Of a DNA stretch of 11,064 bases, positions 1-7,013 are shown in pieces. The DNA is from Pseudomonadota bacterium. Lineage in GTDB: Bacteria; Desulfobacterota; Desulfobacteria; Desulfobacterales; Desulfobacteraceae. The notes below the pieces were generated by a model. It worked only from the letters and a program-made list of their open reading frames with translations. It was not told where the DNA came from and ran no database searches. Location of the stretch: the NCBI GenBank assembly GCA_018812385.1, contig JAHJDU010000348.1, positions 1-11,064 on the forward strand, given 5' to 3'. The position numbers and the translations under genes were made by a program. The first letter of the stretch is position 1. Each line of letters begins with the position of its first letter.

Positions 1-256
1 TGACAATACCATCCATGATATCAAAGATCTTGTGCCCGGGATGAAAGTGCCGGGGATTGTGACAAATGTCACTGCCTTTGGTGCCTTTGTGGACATCGGG
101 GTTCACCAGGACGGCCTTGTTCATATCAGTCAACTGGCAGATCGTTTTGTAAAAGATCCCAATGAAATTGTTACAGTCCGGCAGGCAGTTATCGTAACAA
201 TCCTGGAAAAGGATGTGAAAAGAAAAAGGATCTCTCTTTCCATGAAGGAAAAGTAA
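1..256 (+). CDS. tex: Tex transcription accessory protein, C-terminal S1 domain (5' partial)
   Basis: This is the last 84 or so codons of a gene that enters from the left edge. The reading frame is open from base 2 and ends with TAA at 254-256. The visible protein is an S1-type OB-fold RNA-binding domain. It has the signature of Tex C-termini: a 'GMKVPGIVTNVTAFGAFVDIG' type strand followed by 'HQDGLVHISQL', then a basic 'KRKRISLSMK' end. Tex is a conserved cytoplasmic nucleic-acid-binding protein (YqgF-like, HhH and S1 domains) implicated in transcription. Only the S1 part is visible here, so other S1 proteins such as RpsA-like or Pnp cannot be formally excluded. The 'VHQDGLVHISQL' wording is most typical of Tex. 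The protein stops right after the S1 domain, without the longer tail some Tex proteins have. The GTG and ATG codons at 32 and 41 are internal to the domain and are not starts. Confidence 0.85.
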   Translation, partial: DNTIHDIKDLVPGMKVPGIVTNVTAFGAFVDIGVHQDGLVHISQLADRFVKDPNEIVTVRQAVIVTILEKDVKRKRISLSMKEK

Positions 257-283
257 TAGCGGTTTTATCTTTTAAAGCCCATC

Positions 284-312
284 TTGAAAAAAATTGATCA
301 AGCCATTACAAT
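284..312 (+). promoter_or_regulatory. Candidate sigma70-type promoter for tpx
   Basis: TTGAAA (284-289) and TACAAT (307-312) are separated by exactly 17 bases. Each box matches its consensus at five of six positions. Transcription would start near 319, about 70 bases before the tpx ATG. I see no clear PerR, Fur or OxyR operator, so peroxide control is not shown by the sequence. Confidence 0.5.
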
Positions 313-389
313 ATAAAAGATAAAAATAGTGAGATTGAAAAGGAGTGACAACTAAAGCTAAAGTATTTTTTAAAAAAAGGAGATATCCA

Positions 390-887
390 ATGGCCAAAAC
401 TAAATTAGCAGGAAATGATGTACAGCTGGCAGGTGAATTTCCAGGTAAAGAAAAAAGTGTAAAAAACTTTTCAGCAGTCAAACAGGATTTATCCGAGTTT
501 TCCCTGGAGGATTTTTCCGGGAAAAGAAAAGTTTTAAATATTTTCCCCAGTATTGATACAGATGTTTGCGCAACATCTGTCAGAACATTTAATAAAAAAG
601 CATCAGAGCTTGAAAATACTCAGGTTATATGCCTTTCCTTTGATCTGCCCTTTGCTCACAAACGTTTCTGCGGTGCAGAAGGGATTGAAAATGTGGTAAC
701 GGGTTCGCTATTTCGCAACCCTGATTTTGCAAATAATTATGGACTTTTGATTGAAGATGGTCCTTTAAAAGGGTTGACTGCAAGGGCGGTTATTGTTCTG
801 GACGAGAACAATAAAATATTGCATGCAAAGCTTGTTGATGACATTACCCATGAACCCGATTATAACGCGGCACTGGCAGTATTATAA
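390..887 (+). CDS. tpx: Thiol peroxidase (Tpx, atypical 2-Cys peroxiredoxin)
   Basis: This 165-residue protein is the usual length for Tpx (about 165-168). It reduces H2O2 and alkyl hydroperoxides in the cytoplasm with electrons from thioredoxin. The peroxidatic cysteine is Cys60 in 'PSIDTDVCATSV', with Thr57 in the TxxC motif. The resolving cysteine is Cys94 in 'AHKRFCGAEG', the spacing that defines the Tpx subgroup. Arg132 in 'LTARAVIVLD' fits the conserved active-site arginine. An extra cysteine (Cys81) lies between the two. The start is the ATG at 390, preceded by a strong AAAGGAGATATCC ribosome-binding site. A GTG at 345 would add 15 residues, but it abuts its own AGGAG and lacks Tpx homology. 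The gene has its own promoter upstream and appears monocistronic. In a strict anaerobe this is a typical oxidative-stress enzyme. Confidence 0.95.
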   Translation: MAKTKLAGNDVQLAGEFPGKEKSVKNFSAVKQDLSEFSLEDFSGKRKVLNIFPSIDTDVCATSVRTFNKKASELENTQVICLSFDLPFAHKRFCGAEGIENVVTGSLFRNPDFANNYGLLIEDGPLKGLTARAVIVLDENNKILHAKLVDDITHEPDYNAALAVL

Positions 888-941
888 TCAGGAAAAAATA
901 AAACCCCCTGCTTAATTTTGCAAATCTTATAGTCGATATTT

Positions 942-1018
942 AGGATCGGAAATGAAATTACTTAAACGCAATTTCTGTTCAATTTATATAATTTCCAATC
1001 CTTAGCAGAAGTTTTTTT
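942..1018 (+). other. Imperfect hairpin with trailing T-run downstream of tpx (possible terminator or structured RNA)
   Basis: AGGATCGGAAAT (942-953) pairs with ATTTCCAATCCT (991-1002) at 11 of 12 positions, the exception being a C-A mismatch. Inside the 37-base loop, GAAATT (954-959) pairs perfectly with AATTTC (970-975), giving a nested stem. A run of seven T lies at 1012-1018, about ten bases after the outer stem. The long loop and the gap before the T-run are poor for a classical intrinsic terminator. It sits 55 bases after the tpx stop, where a terminator would be expected. Confidence 0.3.
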
Positions 1019-1093
1019 GTATAGATTTGATTTTGGATTTGACTATCCGTGGTGTAATCGGTAGTAAAAAAAGGAAGATAATTTTTTTCTATC

Positions 1094-1122
1094 TGGAAAT
1101 AATAGAGATTCTTGATTATACT
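1094..1122 (+). promoter_or_regulatory. Candidate sigma70-type promoter for the AsmA-family gene
   Basis: TGGAAA (1094-1099) and TATACT (1117-1122) are 17 bases apart, with four and five of six consensus matches. The predicted start, near 1129, is about 34 bases before the ATG at 1163. The surrounding DNA is AT-rich, so chance matches are likely. Nothing else recognisable was seen in 1019-1093. Confidence 0.35.
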
Positions 1123-1162
1123 TTAAGTTTTAACCATTAACCAAAATATTTGGAGAGATCCC

Positions 1163-3178
1163 ATGAAAAGTATTCTTAAATGGTTATTCATCATTGGCGG
1201 TATTTTTTTAGTTCTTATTATTGCCGCCGTCATTATTATCCCTCAATTTGTTGATGTTAAAAAATATAAACCCATAATTGAACAAAAAGTTACAGAGGCT
1301 ACAGGTCGATCTTTTACCCTTGGTGACGACATAGATGTATCTGTCTTCCCCTGGGTGGGTGTGAAATTGACAGATCTTCAATTAGGTAATCCTGTTGGAT
1401 ACAATGAAAAAAGCATGGTATCTGTGAAGAATTTTGAGGTCAGGCTCAAGGTGATGCCGCTTTTGTCAAAGAGAATAGAAGTTAAAACATTTGTTCTGGA
1501 TGGCCCTGTGATTTATCTGGAAAAATTAAAAAATGGTAAAGCCAACTGGCAGGGGATTGGTGCGAAACAAGAGAAGAAAGCTGTTGCGGAAAAGAAGACA
1601 GAAAAACCCTCTTCTGAAAAGGGTCTGCCCATTGCAGCTTTGCAGGTAGATAAATTTTCCATTACAAACGGTCAAATGATATATGTGGATCAAGGAACAA
1701 ATGTTAAAAAACAGATATCAGACCTGAATTTGAATTTAGAGAATATCAGCCTTGAAAATCCTGTTGGAATTTCATTTGCTGCCATGATTGACGGAAAACC
1801 GGTTTCCCTTAAAGGAACGGCCGGCCCCATTGGGAAGGAACCGGGTAAAGGCACAATGGCAATTGATGTTGTTGTAAAAGCTTTGGAAGAACTGGAAATA
1901 ACATTAAAGGGTAATATTATCGATCCTCTGGCAAGCCAGGCCTTTGACCTTGAACTGAACATATCTTCTTTTTCACCCAGAAAACTTCTGGCTGCCCTGG
2001 ATCAAAAGTTTCCTGTTCAGACAAAAGATCCAAAAGTATTGGATGCCTTGTCTTTAAAAACACGGTTAAAAGGGAACCCAGCCAGTGTGTCCTTGTCAGA
2101 AGGCCAGCTCCAATTGGATGATTCAAAGTTGATATTTTCAGCTTCAGCCAAAGAGTTTTTAAAGCCCAACCTGAAGTTTGACCTTAAATTGGACGAGATC
2201 GACCTTGACCGGTATCTGCCGGAACCCCCGGCAAAGCAAGAAACAACCCAGGCGGCCGGCACCACACCCGCGAAAAAAACAGATTATGGGCCCTTGCGAA
2301 AACTTGTTCTGGATGGAAAGGTTAAGGTTGGTAAATTAAAGGCCCATGGCGCAATCGTTGAAAATATTGACGTCCATGTTCTGGCAGACAAAGGCATTGT
2401 TACCGTAGATCCGTTGGGCTTAAATCTTTACCAGGGAAGTGTTGCATCAAAACTTGTGGTCAATGTTCAAAAAAATGCCCCACAGACAAAAGTGACCATT
2501 GATGCCAAAGGTATTCAGGCAGGACCTTTGATGAAAGATGCCCTGCAAAAGGAATTGATTGATGGAAGCCTGAACACCAATATAGGACTTTCCATGACAG
2601 GCGACACGGCTGATATGATCAAGCAGACATTGACAGGACAAGGGGAGCTCTTGTTTACTGATGGTGCAATTATCGGTATTGACCTTGCCGGTATGGTGCG
2701 AAATGTCACGGCTAAGTTTGGGGCGGGGGAACAAGTAAAAGAAAAACCAAGAACTGATTTTGCAGAATTGAAAATTCCTTTTACTGCAAAGAATGGTCTT
2801 ATCAATACTGATGGAACCAGTATGATGTCTCCTTTGATGCGGGTGATGGCAACGGGAGATGTCAATCTTGTAAACGAGCTGCTTGATTTAAGGGTGGAGC
2901 CAAAATTTGTTGCTACCCTGAAAGGCCAGGGAGATGCAAAACAAAGATCGGGTTTGATGGTGCCGGTTCTTATTACAGGAGCTTTTGCTTCTCCTAAAAT
3001 CCGCCCTGATCTTACAGGCATTGATCTGAAGGGCATGATCGAAGGCCAGGGTCTTCCAAGCGCGGAAGGATTAAAACAGGTATTGGACACAAAAGTAGAT
3101 TCCAAAGAAAAAATAGAATCTGTTAAGGAAGACGTGACAAAGCAGATTAAGGGTCTATTGCCTGGTTTCACAAAATAG
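1163..3178 (+). CDS. AsmA family protein
   Basis: This 671-residue protein has one N-terminal transmembrane helix (about residues 7-29, 'WLFIIGGIFLVLIIAAVIII'), with the bulk of the protein predicted to lie in the periplasm. 'FVDVKKYKPIIEQKVTEATG' right after the membrane helix is the classic start of an AsmA N-terminal domain. The C-terminal half carries the AsmA signature 'GQGELLFTDGAIIGIDLAGM' and the later 'TDGTSMMSPLMRVMATGDV' stretch. Two low-complexity linkers rich in Lys, Glu, Ala and Pro, at about 135-154 and 352-373, separate the beta-rich segments. AsmA-like proteins (relatives of TamB, YhdP and bridge-like lipid transfer proteins) are linked to outer-membrane lipid and protein homeostasis; which lipid this one handles cannot be read from sequence. 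E. coli AsmA is 617 residues, so length is normal. The ATG at 1163 follows a GGAGAG site. The next gene is also an envelope protein and may be co-transcribed. Confidence 0.88.
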   Translation: MKSILKWLFIIGGIFLVLIIAAVIIIPQFVDVKKYKPIIEQKVTEATGRSFTLGDDIDVSVFPWVGVKLTDLQLGNPVGYNEKSMVSVKNFEVRLKVMPLLSKRIEVKTFVLDGPVIYLEKLKNGKANWQGIGAKQEKKAVAEKKTEKPSSEKGLPIAALQVDKFSITNGQMIYVDQGTNVKKQISDLNLNLENISLENPVGISFAAMIDGKPVSLKGTAGPIGKEPGKGTMAIDVVVKALEELEITLKGNIIDPLASQAFDLELNISSFSPRKLLAALDQKFPVQTKDPKVLDALSLKTRLKGNPASVSLSEGQLQLDDSKLIFSASAKEFLKPNLKFDLKLDEIDLDRYLPEPPAKQETTQAAGTTPAKKTDYGPLRKLVLDGKVKVGKLKAHGAIVENIDVHVLADKGIVTVDPLGLNLYQGSVASKLVVNVQKNAPQTKVTIDAKGIQAGPLMKDALQKELIDGSLNTNIGLSMTGDTADMIKQTLTGQGELLFTDGAIIGIDLAGMVRNVTAKFGAGEQVKEKPRTDFAELKIPFTAKNGLINTDGTSMMSPLMRVMATGDVNLVNELLDLRVEPKFVATLKGQGDAKQRSGLMVPVLITGAFASPKIRPDLTGIDLKGMIEGQGLPSAEGLKQVLDTKVDSKEKIESVKEDVTKQIKGLLPGFTK

Positions 3179-3302
3179 AATCAGGTTTATCAATTCCAGG
3201 GGTGTTGTTAAAAAATTTTTCGCACCTTCCCAGGATTCCCGGCATAGGACCCTTGGAATGATAAAACTGGATAAAATTCATTGTTTAATAATGGAGGGGA
3301 AA

Positions 3303-4058
3303 ATGAAACATTTAAACCTTAAATTCCTAGGGATACTGCAAGTGGTCTTCATGGCCACGCTGATATTATCAGCACAGGTTTTTGCCGGTAATTCCTGGCT
3401 CACTAAAGGCAGTGATCTTTTAAAATCATTTGGAGGGGGCGATAAAGCAAGCGCGCTGACCATTGACGAAATCAATGCCGGACTCAAAGAAGCCCTTAAG
3501 GTCGGCTCGGAAAATGTTGTGAAGCAATTGGGGGCAACAGATGGGTTTAACAAGGATTCCAACATTCATATTCCCTTGCCGGCAAGTCTTGAAAAGGTAA
3601 AAAATATGTTGAGCAAGGTGGGCATGTCCTCTCTTTTTGAAGACCTTGAGTTAAAGCTGAACAGGGCAGCAGAGGTTGCAACACCAAAGGCAAAACAATT
3701 ATTCGGGGATGCCATTAAAAGTTTGACAATGGAGGATGTGAAGGGAATTTATGACGGGCCAAAAGATGCGGCCACACAATATTTTAAAGGAAAGATGTCA
3801 CCGGATCTTTCCAAAGAAATGAAGCCTGTGATTGAGGACAGCCTGTCCCAGGTCGGTGCGGTAAAGTCCTTTGACAATATGATGAAAGGATACAAATCTA
3901 TTCCCTTTGTTCCAGATGTAAAAGCAGATCTTACGGATCATGTGGTGGAAAAAGGAATGGACGGCATTTTTTACTATATGGCAAAAGAAGAGGCAGCCAT
4001 CCGGGAAAATCCAGTCAAAAGAACAACAGAGCTTTTGAAAAAAGTCTTTAATAAATAG
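3303..4058 (+). CDS. DUF4197 domain-containing exported protein
   Basis: This 251-residue protein belongs to DUF4197, a family of unknown function in Gram-negative bacteria. An N-terminal signal peptide covers residues 1-28: a Lys-bearing n-region, a hydrophobic core 'FLGILQVVFMATLILSA', and a VFA|GN cleavage site. The mature protein is a periplasmic, mainly helical DUF4197 domain. Family landmarks are the 'INAGLKEALKVGSENVVKQL' helix, 'IHIPLPASLEKV', 'LNRAAEVATPKAKQLF', 'PFVPDVKADLTDHVVEKGMD' and the C-terminal 'EEAAIRENPVKRTTELL'. There is no lipobox cysteine, so it is not an obvious lipoprotein. The ATG at 3303 was chosen because GGAGGGG lies just upstream and the signal peptide begins there; an in-frame ATG at 3258 would add 15 charged residues and has no good ribosome site. 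The gap to the AsmA-family gene is 124 bases with no convincing terminator, so co-transcription is possible. The role remains unknown. Confidence 0.88.
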   Translation: MKHLNLKFLGILQVVFMATLILSAQVFAGNSWLTKGSDLLKSFGGGDKASALTIDEINAGLKEALKVGSENVVKQLGATDGFNKDSNIHIPLPASLEKVKNMLSKVGMSSLFEDLELKLNRAAEVATPKAKQLFGDAIKSLTMEDVKGIYDGPKDAATQYFKGKMSPDLSKEMKPVIEDSLSQVGAVKSFDNMMKGYKSIPFVPDVKADLTDHVVEKGMDGIFYYMAKEEAAIRENPVKRTTELLKKVFNK

Positions 4059-4070
4059 TGCAACTTTTGT

Positions 4071-4124
4071 GGGGTCAGGCTTGCGTTTATTTCTCAATAA
4101 ATGCAACAACGCAAGCCTGACCCC
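4071..4124. repeat. Perfect 16-bp inverted repeat, REP-like palindrome
   Basis: The left arm GGGGTCAGGCTTGCGT (4071-4086) and right arm ACGCAAGCCTGACCCC (4109-4124) are exact reverse complements. They are separated by 22 bases that hold a smaller TTATT/AATAA stem (4087-4091 and 4096-4100). The arms are much more GC-rich than the AT-rich intergenic DNA around them. The element lies 12 bases after the DUF4197 stop and 36 bases before the MBL gene start. From memory, 'GGGGTCAGGCTTGC' palindromes recur in Desulfobacterota and other genomes, often near REP-associated tyrosine transposases, but no transposase is present here. In RNA it would form a strong hairpin able to attenuate or stabilise the transcript. 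No T-run follows, so it is not a standard terminator. Confidence 0.75.
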
Positions 4125-4160
4125 GTCTATTATAACCCTAGAACAAAGATTGAGGTAATT

Positions 4161-5738
4161 ATGGATGTAACTTTCTACGGCGCAGCAGGTGAAGTGACAG
4201 GATCAATGCATCTTCTGGATACAGGCAAGGATAAAATTCTCTTTGATTGCGGTATGTTTCAGGGCAGGCGAAAAGAAAGTAAGGAAAAAAATCAAATTTT
4301 CCCCATTGATAGAAGCAAGATCACCAATATGATTCTATCCCATGCTCATATTGATCACTCAGGTCGTATCCCCTTACTGACAAAAGAGGGTTTTTCCGGC
4401 CGTGTGGTGACAACCCGGCCCACGGCAGATGCCCTGGATTATATGTTGATGGACAGCGGACATATTCAGGAATCAGATGCACAATATTTGAACTATAAGT
4501 CACTGAGATCCTTTTTACGCCAATTGGAACAGAATAATGTAAAGCAGGAGGTCTCGAATAGGCAAAGAAGTGACATAAAAAAAATGTTGAAAAAGAATGC
4601 TCATGAACTCAACATCGATGTTATTCATAAGCTTCAAAAACAGCATGAACTTGATATTGTCACCCCACTTTATACCATGGATGAAGCAAGGCAATCCCTT
4701 GGCTTTATTGATGGATATCCATGTAATTATCCTGTGACCATTGGTGAAAATACCACGGTAAAGTTTTATGTGGCAGGTCATATTCTTGGATCAGCTTTTT
4801 CAGTTGTGACCATTAAAAGAGATGGTAAAACCACCAGGGTTCTGTATACGGGGGATGTGGGCCGGTTTGGAAAACCCATATTAAGGGACCCAACCCTGAC
4901 CTTTGACGAAGAAGACAGGGACATTGACCTGTTCATCACAGAAAGTACCTATGGCGACAGGGAGCACGAGCCCGTTGAAGATCTTGGATCAAGGCTGAAA
5001 AAAGTGCTCAATGATACATTTGAAAGGGGCGGGTCTGTGATCATTCCTTCCTTTGCTTTTGGCAGAACCCAGGAATTGATTTATATTCTTCATGAGCTTT
5101 ATGACAATGGAGAGGTGCCAAGACGTCCTGTATATGTTGACAGTCCTTTGGCAACCAATCTTACCAAGGTTTTTGGTGAACACCCGGAAGTTTATGATAA
5201 GGAAACACATGAAACCTTTCTTGAAAAAGGGAAAAATCCATTTCAGTTCGAAAAAATCAGGTTTGTTCAAACCGTGCAGGAATCCATGCAGTTGAATAAG
5301 GATAATTCCTCCCATGTGGTGATATCTGCTTCGGGAATGTGTGAAGCTGGAAGGATTTTGCATCATCTTCGATATAAGATTCATGACTCGAAAAACACCA
5401 TCCTGCTTGTGGGGTATATGGCTGAAAATACCTTGGGCAGGCGGATTCAGGATCTGGGTGCCCAAACCATTGAATCAGGGCACGATGGGGATGCGCCTGA
5501 AATAAAGATACTGGGGAAAATTTATCCATTGCGTGCAAAAGTTGAAAAAATAGGCGGATTCAGCGCCCATGCAGACAAACATGAACTTGAAAAAATTATT
5601 ATGGGATCAAATCTTCGAATAAAGAAAATTGCCATTGTCCATGGGGAGGAGACTCAAAGCGCTGCCTTTGCAAAGCATCTTCAACAAAAAGGCTATGAAA
5701 CAATTATCCCTAAGCCCGGTGATAAGATATCCTTATAA
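4161..5738 (+). CDS. MBL-fold / beta-CASP RNA-processing exonuclease-like protein
   Basis: This 525-residue protein has a metallo-beta-lactamase fold, a beta-CASP domain and a C-terminal RMMBL segment (COG1236 type). It is predicted to be a cytoplasmic zinc-dependent ribonuclease. Metal-binding motifs are complete: HAHIDH at 61-66, His207 in 'AGHILGS' and Asp232 in 'YTGDVGRFG'. The beta-CASP motifs are also present: Glu261 in 'ESTYGDR' (motif A), His401/402 in 'ASGMCEAGRILHHL' (motif B) and His470 in 'GGFSAHADKHEL' (motif C). Between 'QESDAQYLNYK' and 'PLYTMDEA' is a charged, helical stretch of about 54 residues (114-167), longer than I expect for the family. The start is the ATG at 4161, with TGAGG six bases upstream and 'MDVTFYGAAGEVTGS' as a normal family N-terminus. 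An in-frame ATG at 4101 falls inside the inverted repeat and would translate it, so it is probably not used. RNA substrates are unknown. Confidence 0.92.
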   Translation: MDVTFYGAAGEVTGSMHLLDTGKDKILFDCGMFQGRRKESKEKNQIFPIDRSKITNMILSHAHIDHSGRIPLLTKEGFSGRVVTTRPTADALDYMLMDSGHIQESDAQYLNYKSLRSFLRQLEQNNVKQEVSNRQRSDIKKMLKKNAHELNIDVIHKLQKQHELDIVTPLYTMDEARQSLGFIDGYPCNYPVTIGENTTVKFYVAGHILGSAFSVVTIKRDGKTTRVLYTGDVGRFGKPILRDPTLTFDEEDRDIDLFITESTYGDREHEPVEDLGSRLKKVLNDTFERGGSVIIPSFAFGRTQELIYILHELYDNGEVPRRPVYVDSPLATNLTKVFGEHPEVYDKETHETFLEKGKNPFQFEKIRFVQTVQESMQLNKDNSSHVVISASGMCEAGRILHHLRYKIHDSKNTILLVGYMAENTLGRRIQDLGAQTIESGHDGDAPEIKILGKIYPLRAKVEKIGGFSAHADKHELEKIIMGSNLRIKKIAIVHGEETQSAAFAKHLQQKGYETIIPKPGDKISL

Positions 5739-5830
5739 TTATTGTTTTAAAACCATTGCTTTTTTTTTTATTATGATGATATGAATATTGTTAAAGGGTC
5801 AGGATAAAATTTTGTTCAACAGGGGGCAGG

Positions 5831-6937
5831 TTGGAGTTTAAAAGATATCAACTATATCCAAGGGTGATCAATGATTTGAAGCAAAGATCCACCATTGGTA
5901 TTATTTTTTACCTGTCGACTGCCTGTATTGTTTTGTTTACAGACAACTATTATATCCGCTATCCTGAATTTTCCAATCCATTTATATTTTCACTTTCAGG
6001 GATTTGCCTGTTAAGGTTACTTCACCTGTACATTGCAAAATGGGCAAAGCCAAAATTTGAAAACGTCAATAATTATATTTTTATTTTAAGTGTTGCTGTG
6101 ACAGCATTGATCTGGGGGATCGGGTTTGCAAAATTTATGATCCAGGATGGAGAGCTTAGTGCAACGCTTTTAATGACGATGTGTACCATTGGCCTTTGCG
6201 CAGGGGGGTCTGTGGCATTTATCCCCGACCTGAGATTGTCCATTTCCTTTAGTTTTTTTATGCTGGTGCCGGCTATAGGGGTAATGGGTTTTTATCAAAT
6301 GAATATGCCAATGGTGTTTTCCATCAGCATTTTTTTTATTTATCTTTGTCTTATAGCCCATAGAGGGAACAGGGAATATTGGGATGCCCTTGAAAATGAA
6401 TATTTACTGGAAGAAAAATCAAAAGTTCTTGAAACGATTAGCCGGATCGACGGCCTGACCGATTTGTACAATCGACGGTATTTTGATGAGGCCTTTTCTT
6501 TTGAATGGAGCCGGTCTTTGAGGCAGCAAATCTCGATATCCATTATTATTTTTGATATTGACGGTTTTAAACGGATCAATGATGAGTATGGTCATCTGGC
6601 CGGGGATCACTATCTTAAAGCCACAGCAACGACGATCAAAAATATTTTTAAACGTGAGACAGATATCATAGCCCGTTATGGCGGTGATGAATTCATTGCC
6701 ATCATACCCAACAAACCTCTGGAAAATGTCTGCATGATGGCTGAAAAGGTTCGGTTGAAGATAGCGGCATTACATTTGGAATATGAGGGCCAAATCCTTC
6801 AGACCACTATCAGCACGGGGGCGGCAATCTGTGTTCCCGATAAAAATGATAAGCCCCAATCCTTGATATCAAATGCAGATAAAGCGCTTTATCAGTCCAA
6901 AACAAGCGGCCGGAATCAAGTTACAGGAAATAGCTGA
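5831..6937 (+). CDS. Membrane-bound GGDEF diguanylate cyclase
   Basis: This 368-residue protein has about six transmembrane helices (roughly 21-37, 50-70, 80-102, 110-133, 135-155 and 158-175). A short linker (about 180-205) then leads to a GGDEF domain. The GGDEF motif is intact at 284-288 in 'ARYGGDEFIAI'. The metal and substrate strand 'FDIDGFKRINDEYGH' (from residue 241) is normal, and an RxxD inhibitory site is present (Arg275, Asp278). It should therefore make cyclic di-GMP from two GTP and be subject to product inhibition. There is no EAL domain. The membrane part does not match any named sensor module I can recognise; it may be a MASE-like signal-sensing region. The start is TTG at 5831, with AGGGGG at 5821-5826; the first in-frame ATG lies near residue 104 and would remove three helices, so a non-ATG start is required. 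It is probably transcribed alone. Confidence 0.92.
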   Translation: MEFKRYQLYPRVINDLKQRSTIGIIFYLSTACIVLFTDNYYIRYPEFSNPFIFSLSGICLLRLLHLYIAKWAKPKFENVNNYIFILSVAVTALIWGIGFAKFMIQDGELSATLLMTMCTIGLCAGGSVAFIPDLRLSISFSFFMLVPAIGVMGFYQMNMPMVFSISIFFIYLCLIAHRGNREYWDALENEYLLEEKSKVLETISRIDGLTDLYNRRYFDEAFSFEWSRSLRQQISISIIIFDIDGFKRINDEYGHLAGDHYLKATATTIKNIFKRETDIIARYGGDEFIAIIPNKPLENVCMMAEKVRLKIAALHLEYEGQILQTTISTGAAICVPDKNDKPQSLISNADKALYQSKTSGRNQVTGNS

Positions 6938-6967
6938 TCCCATATTTTTTCTTTTCAAACATCCATA

Positions 6968-7013
6968 TAGTATGAATTATCAACAATTAGTATGAACCAT
7001 TAGCATGAACCAT
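6968..7013 (+). repeat. Three copies of a 13-bp direct repeat
   Basis: TAGTATGAATTAT (6968-6980), TAGTATGAACCAT (6988-7000) and TAGCATGAACCAT (7001-7013) are variants of one 13-mer. Copies two and three are in tandem with a single mismatch. Copy one is seven bases upstream and differs from copy two at two positions. The last copy ends over the ATG of the molybdoenzyme remnant. It could be a slippage-prone tandem duplication or, less likely, an operator array. Confidence 0.6.

Noticed and set aside
345..389. GTG-initiated N-terminal extension of thiol peroxidase
   Set aside because: The GTG directly abuts its AGGAG, the added residues are basic and unlike Tpx, and a strong ribosome site precedes the ATG at 390.
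2515..3171. Minus-strand ORF of 218 codons opposite the AsmA-family gene
   Set aside because: It is fully antisense to a clear AsmA C-terminus, has no recognisable domain, and is an expected shadow of the coding strand.
3258..3302. ATG-initiated extension of the DUF4197 protein
   Set aside because: It lacks a ribosome site and would put 15 residues before a well-formed signal peptide that starts at 3303 behind GGAGGGG.
4101..4160. ATG-initiated extension of the MBL/beta-CASP protein
   Set aside because: It would translate the right arm of the inverted repeat, and family homology starts at the ATG at 4161, which has its own TGAGG.
4989..5465. Minus-strand ORF of 158 codons opposite the beta-CASP gene
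   Set aside because: It is antisense to conserved nuclease motifs, with no family resemblance and no ribosome site seen.
5744..5770. GTTTTAAAAC palindrome followed by a T-run as a terminator for the beta-CASP gene
   Set aside because: The palindrome has no loop and no GC content, so it cannot form a stable terminator hairpin, although the T-run at 5760-5769 is real.
5793..5803. AAAGGGTCAGG as a possible half copy of the 4071-4124 repeat
   Set aside because: Only about eight bases match, with no second arm nearby, so chance is sufficient.
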